This document shows positions 12,304 through 24,500 of a DNA stretch of 64,000 nucleotides, in pieces. The stretch covers positions 186,001 through 250,000 of the forward strand of contig MZZL01000386.1 in the NCBI GenBank assembly GCA_002749535.1, given 5' to 3'. Position numbers and translations under genes: made by a program. The notes below the pieces were generated by a model. The model saw nothing but the letters and a program-made list of their open reading frames with translations, did not search any database and was not told the origin of the DNA. Numbering within the stretch: position 1 is the stretch's first letter; each line of letters opens with the position of its first letter. This stretch comes from Apophysomyces variabilis. Taxonomy: Eukaryota; Mucoromycota; Mucoromycetes; Mucorales; Mucoraceae.

Positions 12304-13975
12304 TATTTTTGTTTTCCTTTTGTCAAAAGGTCAAAGTAGGGGAGAAAGGAGATAAAAAATTGTGCACAGTTGCCCGACCTATTTTTTTTGCTTTTAATCC
12401 TTACAGACGTCACTTTCGAAGTCGACGCAAGTAACACCAGCTGCCTTCTTTGGGTTATACGGCGGATAATTCTATGCGTTCGATCCATTTAAATGCCCAC
12501 TCACTCCCTCTCCCTTCTTTTTTTAAAAAAGGGAAGTTTAACGGCGACGGGTATCATTGACTCGTGTCAATAATCCCGTTAAACTTTATTTTCATTTTTG
12601 GCGCCATGCATTGTGATATCTACGTCAACCGAGGATAAAAAGCTCTTTGATATTCTCGCTTTGGATGATCAAATCATGAAGCGAGATTCCATCTGATAAC
12701 GAACCCTGTTTTCCTTTCTTAGTTCAGCCATCAGCCCCACGGCGTTTTGCATGTGTGCAACCATTGAACACAATAACAAATCTATATCGATCGTCCATCT
12801 CGAGAAATACTATGATCATCTGGAAATAGCATTGCCATGTTAGATAAAAAAACAGAAAACATACAGATAGCCTTATATTGTTTCTTCTCTTTTTACATCT
12901 TTTTTCTTGTGTATTGGTAGCTGAGCGGGGATCTTCGGTAAGACCGCCGTTGTATCGTTCCCTTTTTCCTGCAATTTAGTCGCGACCATTTTTTCCATGT
13001 GCGAGTTTCCGATCCGTCGGAATTACTGTTGATTCAGTAGCCGAAAGATTGAAGCGCTCAAACGTAACCAACATAGCAGAACTACCTGACATTCTTCTAT
13101 GACAAATATGCCATAATACTTTGCTCTACTGAGCCATACCGTGACCCCATCATACATCATCCTCTCTAAATAACGTGGGTATCCAGATGACCTGTGGTGA
13201 TGAAAGAGAAGAGAAAGAAAATACATGGCTCAGTCCCGTGAAAGATCATTATAGAGACTTAAAGAAAAGTGTATTATTGCCCTTCTCTATCCTCTTCAAA
13301 ACAAAAGGTTTGTAATTGCTCACTGCTCGAATCAGTGTGCAAAGAGTATGCGTACATGGACTTGGTAACAGTTGTTCGTATTCACCCAATTGAACAACAT
13401 ACCTGCTGGTTCTCCTGTTACTTTGATGGCATTGCAAGATGCTGTAAATCAAAGACGCACAGTTTTATCAAAAGTTTGGCAAGTTCAGGTGATGGACGAG
13501 ATGAATTTAATGTGCTTAGTTTACATCATTTATCTAGCTTTTTCATAGCCATAAGCTGGACATGAGCAGGATATCCTTTGACAAGCGGACCTGAATCTCA
13601 TTAGCATCTGATATTATACGTTGCGTACAAGGTGTTGTATCACTCATAAAGAAAGATTCAGCCCTGTGCTTGTCATCATGGTCTTCAGCTAAAGTATGAT
13701 TTCGGGCTGTGACATGAATTTTCTCTTCTGCTATGATCATACTATGGATATATTGATGCCCGGCTAGCTTGTCCTGCTTTGTCTATGACCATTACGAATA
13801 TTTCCCTTCCAATTAACTCGAGAATATTTTGTATAACCAAAATGAACTAGGCTGTCTGTTAAAGAGGGGTCTGAGTCGGTCGCCCAAATTGATGCAACCT
13901 TCCAATCGAGTGTGACTATCACAATGATCGAGGAATTGCAGGTTTGGATAACAGTGCGATCTCCAATAGATTACC
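12304..13975. other. Intergenic region between divergent calmodulin and SPOUT1-like gene
   Basis: About 1.7 kb. The first few hundred bases should contain the calmodulin promoter and 5' UTR. Pyrimidine tracts occur near 12880-12970. Remaining open frames are short and show no recognisable protein. I see no RNA gene. Confidence 0.5.
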
Positions 13976-15496
13976 ATGGCAGGAGCAGATCAGAAGAATC
14001 AAAAGGTTTGGTCTTCCTCTTGCCTTCATTGTCTTTAATATCGAGCATTCCCATCAAAGCGCAAGAAGCCTCCAAAGACTTATGAGAATCAAGAGCTCTC
14101 AGGACCTGATTACAAACGCGAACGACCTGAAAAGATCCAAAAGATCGCACCTACGCAAGCCTTCCAAGAAGGCGAACCACGCTTATATACTGTGAGTGTA
14201 GCCATACCCTCGAGTATTCTGGAAAGTGCCCCCTCCCTGGAACTCAAAACTATTTTGGCAGGTCAAGTAAGTGAAAACCAAAGAATGTCACGTTATTGTT
14301 TATGTATCCCGAAAACCAACAAGATTGAATTTGAACGCGGTTAGATTGCCAGAGCACTTGTGATATTTAATGTGGACGAGATTGTTATCTATGAAGACAA
14401 ACCGGCCTCCTCAAAGACTAATCCCAACTTATTCTTGGCACGGATTTTCCAGTACTTAGAGACGCCTCAGTAAGTCCCACCCATAGAGAGCTTCTGTTAT
14501 CGGTTTTATTGATGACGGTATACAGATATCTTCGAAAAGCTCTCGTTCCAATTAGCCCAGATCTGAAATTTGCAGGTAAGAAAAAAAAGAAAAACGAAGA
14601 AAAGACAGAGAATATAAGAGGATCAACGTATAGACGATCTTCTCTTTTTTAATTCTAGGCTTACTGAGACCGCTGGATGTACCTCATCATCCAAACAGGA
14701 ACGATAAGACAAAGTATCGTGAGGGTGTCACTCTTGAAAACGCCACGGAAGCAACGGGAACGGTGGTCGACGTGGGATTATATCGACGAGCACGTATTAC
14801 GCCGTGTCTTCAACCGGGAGTCCGCGTGACGTTGGAATTACCAGAGCCTTTGGCCGCTGTGGACACGAAGAAGGGTCAGAAACCCATTGCAGCGAAGGCC
14901 GTCAGCCCTAAAGTACCTCGTGAAAAGGCAGGAATCTATTGGGGTTATAGTATCCGAATTGCTTCCTCCTTTTCCCGAGTAATTACAGAATCACCTTATA
15001 AGGTAGAGCTTTACAGCCTAGCAGAGTAAAAAAGAGAAAAAAACTCAAACTGGGGACAGGACGGTTATGACTATACAATTGGCATCACCGATCGCGGCGG
15101 TCAAGATCTGTATGATGGTGCAGTCCAAAAGTTAAAGAATTTTGAGTAAGGAACAAACCGGTCGATAGGACATGGTTAAAAGAGTATGCTTAATTGGTTT
15201 TTCTTTTGTAGACATATGCTGATTGCTTTTGGAGGTCCGTCGGGAGGTCTACAGGAAGCTATTGAGGCGGATGAAGATCTTAAAGTTGGAGCAGAAGATG
15301 CGGCTGATTTGTTCGACCAACTCCTTAACCCGAACGTCAAATGCGGCACGCGATCCGTGCGGTTAGAGGTTAGAGAAAGATTGATAAACGTTGGGCATCA
15401 GAACAGCTATTAAACACTGAGTATTAATAGGAATCCATGATGATGGCATTGTCCGTATTGAAACCAGGATTGAACAGCAGAGGAAAGAAAGAATAA
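13976..15496 (+). CDS. Putative SPOUT-family RNA methyltransferase (SPOUT1/C9orf114-like)
   Basis: Eight exons: 13976-14005, 14060-14266, 14345-14469, 14526-14575, 14659-15002, 15060-15145, 15212-15368 and 15431-15496, 354 residues. It matches the DUF171/SPOUT1 family: YTVSVAIPSSILESA at the N-terminal strand, IARALVIFNVDEIVIYED, then LLRPLDVPHHPNRNDKTKYREG, GLYRRARITPCLQPG, YWGYSIRIASSFSRVI, SPYKDGYDYTIGITDRG and HMLIAFGGPSGGLQEA. The last segment is the SAM-binding knot (GGPSG), and the chain ends with the usual ALSVLKPGL helix. Family members are nuclear or nucleolar proteins with 3'-methylation or spindle-linked roles in animals; the fungal substrate is unknown. The first coding exon is 30 nt, a short basic leader. 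Mismatched acceptors were rejected because only this set keeps the frame. Confidence 0.88.
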
Positions 15497-15530
15497 AAGA
15501 AAACCAGAAACTTAAAGTGCACTTTGGAGA

Positions 15531-15556
<26 letters not shown>
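15531..15556. repeat. (CT)13 microsatellite
   Basis: A pure dinucleotide run of 26 nt just after the stop codon of the SPOUT1-like gene, so probably in its 3' UTR. Likely polymorphic between strains. Confidence 0.9.
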
Positions 15557-15562
<6 letters not shown>

Positions 15563-15844
15563 GGATGACGTTTTGTTTCAAATTGGTCGTATGCAATGGA
15601 CCCCTTTTTAATCAATATGACCAAACGCGGATCCTTCTTTTTCTCTTTCAGACTATGAGTTTATGATCGATGGCTTTTTTTTTCCTTTTGACAAACTGAA
15701 AGAAAGTTTATTTTTTTTTTCATGTTTTGTATATCTGCAAAAGTTTCTTTTTCTTTTTTCCTGGTTGTATTTTTCCTTCTCCCTCTTTTCTCGCGTATCC
15801 GTTTCCTCTCTCTTTAAACTCTCTATTGGTATGAAATTTTATCC

Positions 15845-16429
15845 ATGAATAAAAGTCAATTGCAACAATACTGCCATCAGGCATGGGCTATTCAATCATC
15901 GCGACCGCTTTTGTTACCCAGGCCAGAACAAACGTCGAAACAAAGTGTTAAACACCTGTGCAACTATCCTAACTGTAGATGGAGCTTTAAACGTCACGAG
16001 CATCTGAAGCGACATATGTTGGTTCATACAGGCGAAAGACCATACACTTGCAGTTATCCAGGTTGTGGGAAGAGCTTTAGTCGGTCTGATAATTTCCATG
16101 CGCACTACCGGATTCATATGGAAAAGTCACAGCAACAAACATCGCATGACCTCCAACAGCAGCAGCAGCAGCAAGAAGACGGGGAGACCAACTACTACCT
16201 ATGCAAACATGCCAACTGTCTACGTCGATTTAAACGTCCTGAGAACCTCAAGAGACACATGCGCGTTCACACACATGAAAAGCCTTTCCAGTGTCCTATC
16301 GACGGATGTCTCAAGCATTTTGCTCGTTCCGGTAACCTAGCACAGCATATGAACCCACATGAACGTCATGATGACAATCTTATTCTGAATATGGGTGAAC
16401 CAACGGATCTCTCCACCATTATCTGCTAA
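15845..16429 (+). CDS. C2H2 zinc-finger transcription factor with four fingers
   Basis: A single-exon frame of 194 residues. Fingers one and two are adjacent ([20 protein letters not shown]... and [20 protein letters not shown]..., linked by TGERPYT), then a spacer with a run of seven Gln, then fingers three and four ([20 protein letters not shown]..., [20 protein letters not shown]...). All have the C-x4-C-x12-H-x3-H spacing. Fungal paired fingers of this RxxHLKRH / RSDNLxxH type bind G/A-rich sites as in stress-response factors such as Msn2/Msn4 (family knowledge), but I cannot name an orthologue. No clear activation domain or extra nuclear signal is visible; the protein is little more than its DNA-binding region. 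A pyrimidine-rich 5' leader (15660-15830) precedes the ATG. Confidence 0.85.
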   Translation: MNKSQLQQYCHQAWAIQSSRPLLLPRPEQTSKQSVKHLCNYPNCRWSFKRHEHLKRHMLVHTGERPYTCSYPGCGKSFSRSDNFHAHYRIHMEKSQQQTSHDLQQQQQQQEDGETNYYLCKHANCLRRFKRPENLKRHMRVHTHEKPFQCPIDGCLKHFARSGNLAQHMNPHERHDDNLILNMGEPTDLSTIIC

Positions 16430-17948
16430 CAACGCCTAACTATCCGTATCTGGTCTATGTTCTTGAGCCAAATAGAAGTACGAACGTCGTTCACTTTGTT
16501 TCCAATCGCAGGAATTGCGAACGTTCACAACAATGAATCGAATAAACAAAACATTTGCAAATGTATAACATCTAATACATTGCCCCAGCCGGAGACGGAA
16601 CAGAAAGAAAAGAGTCAAACAAAGAGAAATAAACAATATTTCCCGTGCTGTAATCTTTTTGTTTTAGTCCATTCCTTATTGTGGGAATTTAGAAGACACA
16701 TACTATACACATGTCCAGCTGCGTTGTTTGCATTATCTATCGAAACAAAGAAAAACCTAGAAGTATTTGTGGTCGATTATAACCTCACGATACAGGAGTT
16801 TACCCGCCCGGTTGCGATTCTTTGAAAGCACTATTCTTTGTTCTTCGTGTCAAGGACTATATACCTTAACTCCGTTAAAGTATGCTAAGCATGAAAACAG
16901 GTCCGGTAGTGGTTAACAAACGATGCTGTACGTTTAGTTCGCCTTGACGTGATAAGCTATTGCTTAGTTCAAGAAAAGAAAGAGCTAGTAATAGCTGCAT
17001 TGTATCGTTGCACACTCACTTGGCATAGCTTTCCATGTCGGGAGTGCTTCTAAACAAGTTTCATTTCTGGAAAAAATGGAACGTTTTAGGTCAGAGCTAC
17101 CGTTGGGTGTAGAAGGTGGGAAAGAGACCTATGTCAAAGCTTTTCGCTTATCCTATGGATTGCCTTAATCTTTGGTGCCAAAAATAGGCTATAAACTTAG
17201 AGGATTCGTTCCGGCATAATTGCTTATCAATAATCTGCAATGACTTCTTTAAAGGAAAACTTTAAGGGCCACGCAAAACCGTTTCTCCTTGTATTGAGCA
17301 CGAAGAAACACGGCACCCTTGTGATAGTGGCTATCTGGCACCTATGGTTTCTCACTAACGCTGCATGCTGTTCTCATTCCAAATTCCCAGTTAGCTTAGA
17401 TTTAAAATCAGAACACAGAGGACTAGAAAACGACAGAGAGGAGGGAGAAGGAAGGGTCGTTGACGCCCAACTTGCTATGATCCAATAATCAAATCAATCG
17501 GTGCAAATCAACAAAGCGAATCAAAGGCGCACAGGAGAACGTTGCCGATGGTTTATGTTACACAAAATGTCAGCCATGCGCTTCTTAGTGATAAAAAGCC
17601 ATTTCTGTTCAGCTGTGATCCCGTCGATCCTTTTTTCTTTACGCTGTTTGTCCTTTCAATTTTCTATCCTAAATTACAGGTGACCTCAGTGGGTCATAGT
17701 TATCAAGGTGTACATTAAATCGTTCTATCAGTGGCAAGACGAATTGACATTGTGTATGTGAGTTTGTTGTTTCTGCGGTCAGGTACTCTTTTTTTGTTAT
17801 AGTTCGCGGCGAGGTAAAAAAAAAAACTCTTGGCATAGCTTAATTAAGGCTCCGTCCATGTAACCGTGGTTACTTGTTAAAGACCAGTGCCATTTCCTCT
17901 ATAGCTATCTCTTTTTCTTTCTGTTCTTCTCTTTGCTTTCTACTACAC
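16430..17948. other. Intergenic region upstream of the metalloprotease gene
   Basis: About 1.5 kb. It should include the zinc-finger 3' UTR and the metalloprotease promoter. Open frames at 16457-16825 and 17240-17488 lack family features, and I found no RNA gene or repeat. Confidence 0.5.
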
Positions 17949-19571
17949 ATGTACTTCTGCTGGCCCAGGAGGCTGTTACTATGGGCATTATTTCTTGCTC
18001 CGCTTTATATTTTTCCAAGTGTTCTTGGATTGCCGGTCACCATGTGTGTTCGGCATGCTGCAGAACATGAAATTCAACCATGTCGCCATCTCCAGTCCCG
18101 GGAAAGCAAACTGGCTGTACAGAATAAAATACACGTCGATTTCAATTGCTATGCTAATAATAAGGACGAATGTCAAATGGCCAATTTGACATTTATTGCC
18201 GCCGCAGACCTGATATCCTCCATCCTGCAGTTCGAAAGTCCAATATACGTTAATGCTACTTATTTACCCTTTTGTGAAAAATTGGGAGAATGTAGTACCA
18301 ATAAAGGCATTCGAGCCATCGGTAAATCATATATAAAACAGAAAAGAAGATGATCGAACGTCAAAGGATGAATTAACAATTAACCATGATGGTCTTGCTT
18401 TTTGTACAGGTCAAGCATACCCGGCCGTTTCCTATCTCATGACAGATCATACAGACAATACGACAAGAATGTACCCTCAAGCCATTCTAAAGCAATATAC
18501 CCATATACCCGTCCAACCACAATGGTCTCCATACGACATGAACGCCCAGTTCAATAGCGATGTTACTTGGTATTTCACGGTTGGTACTCTTACAGAAAAA
18601 GAAACAAAAACTTTATATTTCCTTTTTTGGCATATATAACATTAAAGTTTTTTCATTCATAGAATGACCCAAAGCCGATTACGCAACAACAGACCGATCT
18701 TCTGCGTACGACCGTCCATGAGTTTCTTCATGGCCTTGGCTTTATCAGCTCATGGAATACCGACCTATATCAACGTTTCCAACCGTATCTACCAACCCTT
18801 AATCCTTTCTTAACACCAAAGCCATTGACCCCTCCCAACCAACTTGCCGAGGTAGCCACTAACGTAGAAACTTCGCAAGGACCACAGCCTTTCTGGGGGT
18901 TCGTGGAGTTTCCCTTGGACAAATTACTGGTTCACGATGGTCAGCGACTGACGGACATGACGCGCTCACTCAATCGTTGGTTTAATGGCAATGTCATGTT
19001 CAGCAGTATTGTCGATATGGTGAACGCTTGGTATGCTTCTTCGGATGTACGCGCCAGTGCCGAATATGTATATAAAGTAGGAACTACGCCACGAGATGTG
19101 GCAATTCATGTGAACAACACCACTTTGTGGGTGGAGACGTCGCTTGTTCCTTTTGCAGATGGCTCCTCCTTTTCGCATGTTGACCTTGACTTGTATCAAC
19201 ATTCTGAAGACTACCTGATGGTCTATGATGCTAGCCGAGGCATAGACGTGAAGATGCTCACACGAATGTATTCTCACGGACCGATTGGCCCTAAACTCAT
19301 CCAAACATTGATCGGCCTTGGCTATGTTGTCCGAGGCCACCCATCACCTGTACGACCTGACTTGAGCTATTGGGATCCATGGAAAGACCTGGTGGGCACC
19401 ACGACCAATCCATCTCCCTCACTACAAGCATTTCCTACAGGACCAGCCCGCTTGCATACGGACAAGGATAAAACCAAGCGGTCTGCCGCATGTAGTCTTG
19501 TAATACCCAACCTGTATTTCTACAGTCTGATGATGATGCTATGTTGGCTGGCTGTCTGGACAGTTATCTAA
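17949..19571 (+). CDS. Secreted, probably GPI-anchored zincin-type metalloprotease
   Basis: Exons 17949-18321, 18410-18579 and 18663-19571 give 483 residues. The N-terminus has a basic start and a long hydrophobic stretch (RRLLLWALFLAPLYIF), a signal peptide. Residues 200-206 read HEFLHGLGF, the HExxH zinc site with the catalytic Glu. A possible third ligand is His353 (SHVDLDLY), followed 14 residues later by a Met in DYLMVYDA that could be a Met-turn; this long spacing recalls leishmanolysin-type (M8) enzymes, but the assignment is inference. Several NxT/NxS glycosylation sites occur. The C-terminus ends in a hydrophobic tail (YFYSLMMMLCWLAVW) after a small-residue region, as in GPI-anchor signals. 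The donor of intron 2 is GTTGGT, slightly unusual. It is convergent with the deacetylase-like gene, also predicted GPI-anchored. Confidence 0.75.
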
Positions 19572-19966
19572 TCGAAACTCATCTTTTCTTTTACCCTCTT
19601 CCTTCTATATCATCCTCATAATCTGTAAAAAGAAAGAAAGAAAGAGACATATATCATTGTATACATAGTACTAACTTTTTCTATTCCTTTTTTCATTCCT
19701 CTTTTATCCCGCTATGTACTATATCCATATTTCTCAAAGATAATAAACAAAGTTTAAAAAGAATTATTACTTTAGAATAGAAAGCCGGGCAGTAATAAGA
19801 AAAAAAGAAAGAAACAGGACTAGATGTCTATCCTAAAGTTAATGGGGTAATTTTTCAAGAGTAAGCGAGGACAATAAAAAGGAGAAATGAAACCATCCAT
19901 CCATATGAGATAAAGAGAGAGAGAGAGTCATACACACACAGACATAATAGTGAAACAAGGATGGCT
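19572..19966. other. Intergenic region between convergent cell-surface genes
   Basis: About 395 bp of AT-rich sequence between two stop codons, with a GAGA tract and a short CA run near 19910-19940. Likely overlapping 3' UTRs; no gene seen. Confidence 0.5.
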
Positions 19967-21595
19967 CTAGATGGTTGCCACTGTGATCCATGGAACAAGT
20001 AGCAGATAGAGCCATTTTGGTATGGCTGAGGATGCATTTGGTGAAGCGGATTTCCCTTGTTCATCTGCTTGCGTCTTAAGTTCGTCCAATGGCACTGCTT
20101 TTTGACCTTGGTGATACCCAGTGGTATTGTAGGAAAATCGATCACTGACATAGGTTGTGCTATCCGCACCTGAGAAAAACGCAACAAAAAAAGGGGGTAA
20201 AAAAAAGAAGTCGGTTGAGGTTAGTTACCCATAAACTCTCTTTGCTGTCCACATAAAGAAAATAATATACAGACTCTTTTTGTAAGGTTGTGGATCGTTT
20301 AAACATCCATCCAGTCGCACCATGGTGTAGCCTTCCTCATTAATAGCATTGATGATGTAGGGCACTGCTGCCAGTGAACCTGTGTCGGGAATATCGTATT
20401 GAATCGAGATGAAGGAACCCTTGGCATCGTAGGTTTCCTTCTGATTTCGGAAGGTGGATCGATAGACATGTTCCACCGAAGCTTCACCTGTTGGGTCACG
20501 GAATTGATAGTCCTTGCTGTCTAGATTATAACCAACGATTTGGAATCCAAGATCCTTTAGGATGTTTTCTGTACGTGTATCTTCGTTCTTTGTATAATGA
20601 AGCCGTACGTATTTAGGTGACACCTTGATCAGGGTTTCTATCATCCGAGCATGGGCAATAATATCCTTCCTAATCTCGTCCTCGGTCAGCGCAGATGAGT
20701 CGTCGTTCTTGACTCGATAAGCCATGCCTATAAAATGACCTGCGTTGTAAATGTTTTGAACCACCATAGCATATTGTTGCGTATATAGCCTAAAGAAAGT
20801 AAGACCAAGAACATCAGATGCTAGGCAATCGACCAATGAACAGCACACTCTTTTGCCTTTACCAGGAAGCATTAATAAAGAAGTTGGCCCGAGCGTCTGC
20901 ATTATTCAATTGTCTTGCAATTCTAGCTGTGGCATCACTTGGTCCTTCGCTCTATATAAGAAAAAGTCAGCGTTTTTTTTCTTTGGTTCTTGCGCTCTTC
21001 ACTAAGATCGACTGCTTTTTTCAAGCATCGAAAATGAGCTCTCTCTCTGTCTCTCTCTCTTACGTAGGTTACTGCAATTTGTCCCTGTGTACGGCAACCA
21101 GTGATTTGTGGCACAGGCGGCCTGGTATTGGAGGCTGGCGATGGCAAGAGAGAAGAACCCGTAGCTGGTCCAGCTCGAACTCGAGCAGGAGCATCGGCCG
21201 ACACTGTGATTTCGGTGCATAGTAAATTGTATTTCGTTCGGTCAGAAAACCATTTCCGTTTGTATGCGGTATGCTTCTTTTTCTTTCTCTCTTACCAATA
21301 GGTGTAGGTTCATGGTATTGAAGCACCGGTAATTCAATAGAAGCAATAGCATGGAAGGAGGAAGAATAGGAAGGAAGAGAAGAAGAAGAAGAAGAAGTGG
21401 CGTTACTCGCAACGAGACTGGTTACCGGTATGAGTTCAGGCCCGCCATTGTTAGCATGAAGACTATGAGCAACACCTAAAGAAACGAGAATAATTTCTTT
21501 AACAGAAAAAGTAATTTTGTGTTATTAGCAAGTTTTGCTTCGATCAAAAAAGAACGTATTGCTGTATTACCGATCCAAGTGCTTGTGCGTCTCAT
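19967..21595 (-). CDS. Chitin deacetylase-like (NodB/CE4) protein with degenerate catalytic motifs
   Basis: Minus-strand exons 21571-21595, 21296-21496, 21064-21203, 20863-20951, 20275-20789 and 19967-20169 give about 390 residues. With the acceptor at 21497 the N-terminus reads MRRTSTWIEIILVSLGVAHSLHA, here split only for description, which is a good signal peptide; a later acceptor (exon start 21475) would remove it. After a Ser-rich linker comes a NodB-like fold: ITGCRTQGQIAVTYSEGPSD, ARANFFINASW, YNAGHFIGMAYRV, PKYVRLHYTKNED, IVGYNLDSKDYQF and GSFISIQYDI. The usual motifs TFDDGP, HTWSH, RxPYG and the late His are all altered, so metal binding and catalysis are probably lost. The C-terminus (IPKWLYLLLVPWITVATI) suits a GPI signal. 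The junction at 20275/20169 uses a weak GTCTGT donor; an alternative is donor 20229 with acceptor at 20159. Confidence 0.75.
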
Positions 21596-24500
21596 GTATA
21601 CGTTACGGAAAAAAGAAGGTTGGTTAACTTGCTGAATCCGGAAGAAAAATGTGCATTCCCTGTTGTTCTATAGGTGGTCAGCACTACAATACCGACAGGA
21701 CTATAAAATGGACTGGAGAACACTTAATTTGGTCTCTAACTCAACTTTTATGGAGTGAATATATCTTTTTCTTCCCCCCCTTCAACCAGACCTTAAAAAG
21801 AAAAGAGAGCTATCGTCCTGGTAAATCAGGACTGGAAAATCAGCAGTTCAACTTGGCAAGAACGTAGAAAACTTGCTGAAAAAGGACAGACAGAATTAGG
21901 CGCAGTCGTAACATTAGGAAGAAATGGAATAAAAATTAGGATGGCCTAAATGGAAAAAGCCCATTGACGTAGTTGCTTATCTGGATAGAAGAAGCTCTTG
22001 GTCATGCTCCATGGGGGACTTTTTTTTAACAAAAAAAGACATTACCGAAAACAAGGGTTTACTCGTAGCATTCTCAATCACATTTCTAAGTCTGTCCCTT
22101 TCTTTGTGTCGATCTGTATCTAACTGTAAGCCATTACTGTCTTGCATTGGTCGGCTCATGCCTTTGCCCTACTAAGACGTTAGCAAACAAACACCTATGC
22201 ACAATCGCTACATGGATATCAATTGAAAATTATGGTTGTCTTGGCAAAATTACGCTCGTATTATGTATGCTTATGTAAAACGGTTGTTATTGGATAGAGG
22301 AGCTCACTGGGAATTCTGCATGCAGCTTTAGTTTGCCTACTGTGTCCCATTGGCAAACGAAAGATCGGAGTATCAATCACTGCAACCATGGCAACCGAAG
22401 AGGTTGGTCTGTGCGTATGCGTTTACAGCCAAAGTGGCATATTTAACCAATCAAGATCTAGACTAATATCCCTTTTAAAGAGGGGTGATGGTTGCTCTGT
22501 TGCATATAGAGTACACTCTATATATTTTCCATTGATGAGAACGACTTTACTCGACCTGGTTACAAGAACCATTATCGGTTGAAGAATCTATTGGTCATGT
22601 ATTTCTCTGGCCAGTTTTACAAGATAGGCACTATCCAATAATGACAAACATATTTTAAACAAACGTTTTTATTCTGACATTCGCTGTAGACAAACAATAA
22701 CTGAAATAGTTGCATTTAACTGAAGCTCACTAAGTCCATGAGCAGTCGAGTGCAGTTCAGGAAAAACCGTTGTCAAATGCGCCCTCAGATATGAATAGTT
22801 CATCCGTGTCCTCATTAGCACAAAAAAATTAGACGATCATGCTTGTTAATTAGTTTTTTGTGCAACATGACAATGCTTGCATTGGTTAGCGATCTAATGT
22901 TCTCAGTCTCATGTTTTCTTTAGTCTCGAAAAGGAACGAATTTTTTCAATGAGAAAGCAGTTCATGCTGCGTAAGAACATTAAGAAGGTTTTCTGCCGGG
23001 ACGAAGTTTTCATATCGTACACATGGTTTTCCTGCGGCCAAAACCGAATTACCCAACAACTCTCGCCATTCAGGCACAGCAAACATTGTTGTCAGCGGCT
23101 GAGCTATTTCAAGTTTATGGCATCGGCTCTTTTGTTGTCAAACGGCTTTGATTTGACTAATGGCATTTGTTACTAAAGTGTGCCCCACAAGTTGTAGCAA
23201 ATAATCACGCAAGAAATTATCCATCCTTTGACCTGATCTCATTTTAACTGAGTTTGTACAATTTTTTTTTCATGCACCGAGACCATTTCTCCCATTTTGC
23301 CGCATACAGTCTTCTTGTCCACCTCTCAGATCTGACTTTCGTTTGCACGTTTGGTCTTTGTAATGGACCATTTTTGCATTCATCCTCGGCTATGCCAAGT
23401 GAAGCTCAGTCAGAATAAAAAAAAGAACATTACTGTTAGTTTAAAGAACCAGGATATTCGTGTGCCTTTTATTCTTTTATTTTTTTGCGCTGACTTGAGA
23501 AGAAAGCAGCCAATAATGGTATATTCCGTTGTTCATGGATAAGATCATGCTTAATGTGGTTAGTGCGGTTCCCAAGTATCGGGATGGGGTTAGCTTAGCA
23601 TTAAGAGGACCTGACCTGGTGTCACATAGCATTCTAAGGTGCGCAAATGGCAGGATCACTAATATCTTCTATGGCCGAGTGTAGGTACACTGTCTGTCTC
23701 CTTACTGGACAGGAACAAGAGAAAATGTCGTTGTGTGTATGACAGAAACGTTATGGAAATAGACATAGTAGCTGAACCTTTATGGCTGTCAGTCCAATGT
23801 TCGTTAAAAACTTAAACGACGATGAGATGCAACTTTGCATCGTAACCATGGCGACACAGCGTGGAATTTTCTATTCGAAGCGGTACAAACCGCTCTAAAA
23901 GGCAATTCGTTTTTGCTTTCCACATTCAATGACCGATACTATAACTGTCAACCGCTCTATGGATAAACAGTACGAGATTTTGGGAAATTGGATGACGCTA
24001 TTGAAATGTTGCTTGTGTGTACAAAATTGAAGTGTAAGATTTGCAGCAATTGCTATAATATCTTCTGAAAAAGATGTATTCGTATGGTGTATTACACCTT
24101 GACGCCGTCCCCCTGTCGTTCATGTCGCTTGCACTGTTACACAAAGTGCCCTGATTTTTATTGAGCCCACTGCTCCGTCTCACCTCTCTACCGTCAGCAA
24201 GGTAATGTCGTTTTGCACTATTCTTACCGATTTCCGGGAACTATCTTCATATAAGTAAGCTAGGATTTGTAATTGTTTCTTTCTTTTGGTGTGGCATGTC
24301 CGTTATCTAATGTATTTCACAGTTTTAGCCATAGTTTCCGGATTTTGAGTCTGTTTGTTTCGAATTGGCAAAATATAATACATCTACAAAGATAAAAACG
24401 GCTTTTTATGTAGGATGCAGTCCACTAGCAACTGTAACTTTATACCGAGCATCATAGGAGGCTGATATTTCTACAGATTCTGCCAATTAATGCAGATTAA

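Noticed and set aside
18966..19340. 124-residue minus-strand frame in the metalloprotease gene
   Set aside because: Shadow of the conserved plus-strand exon.
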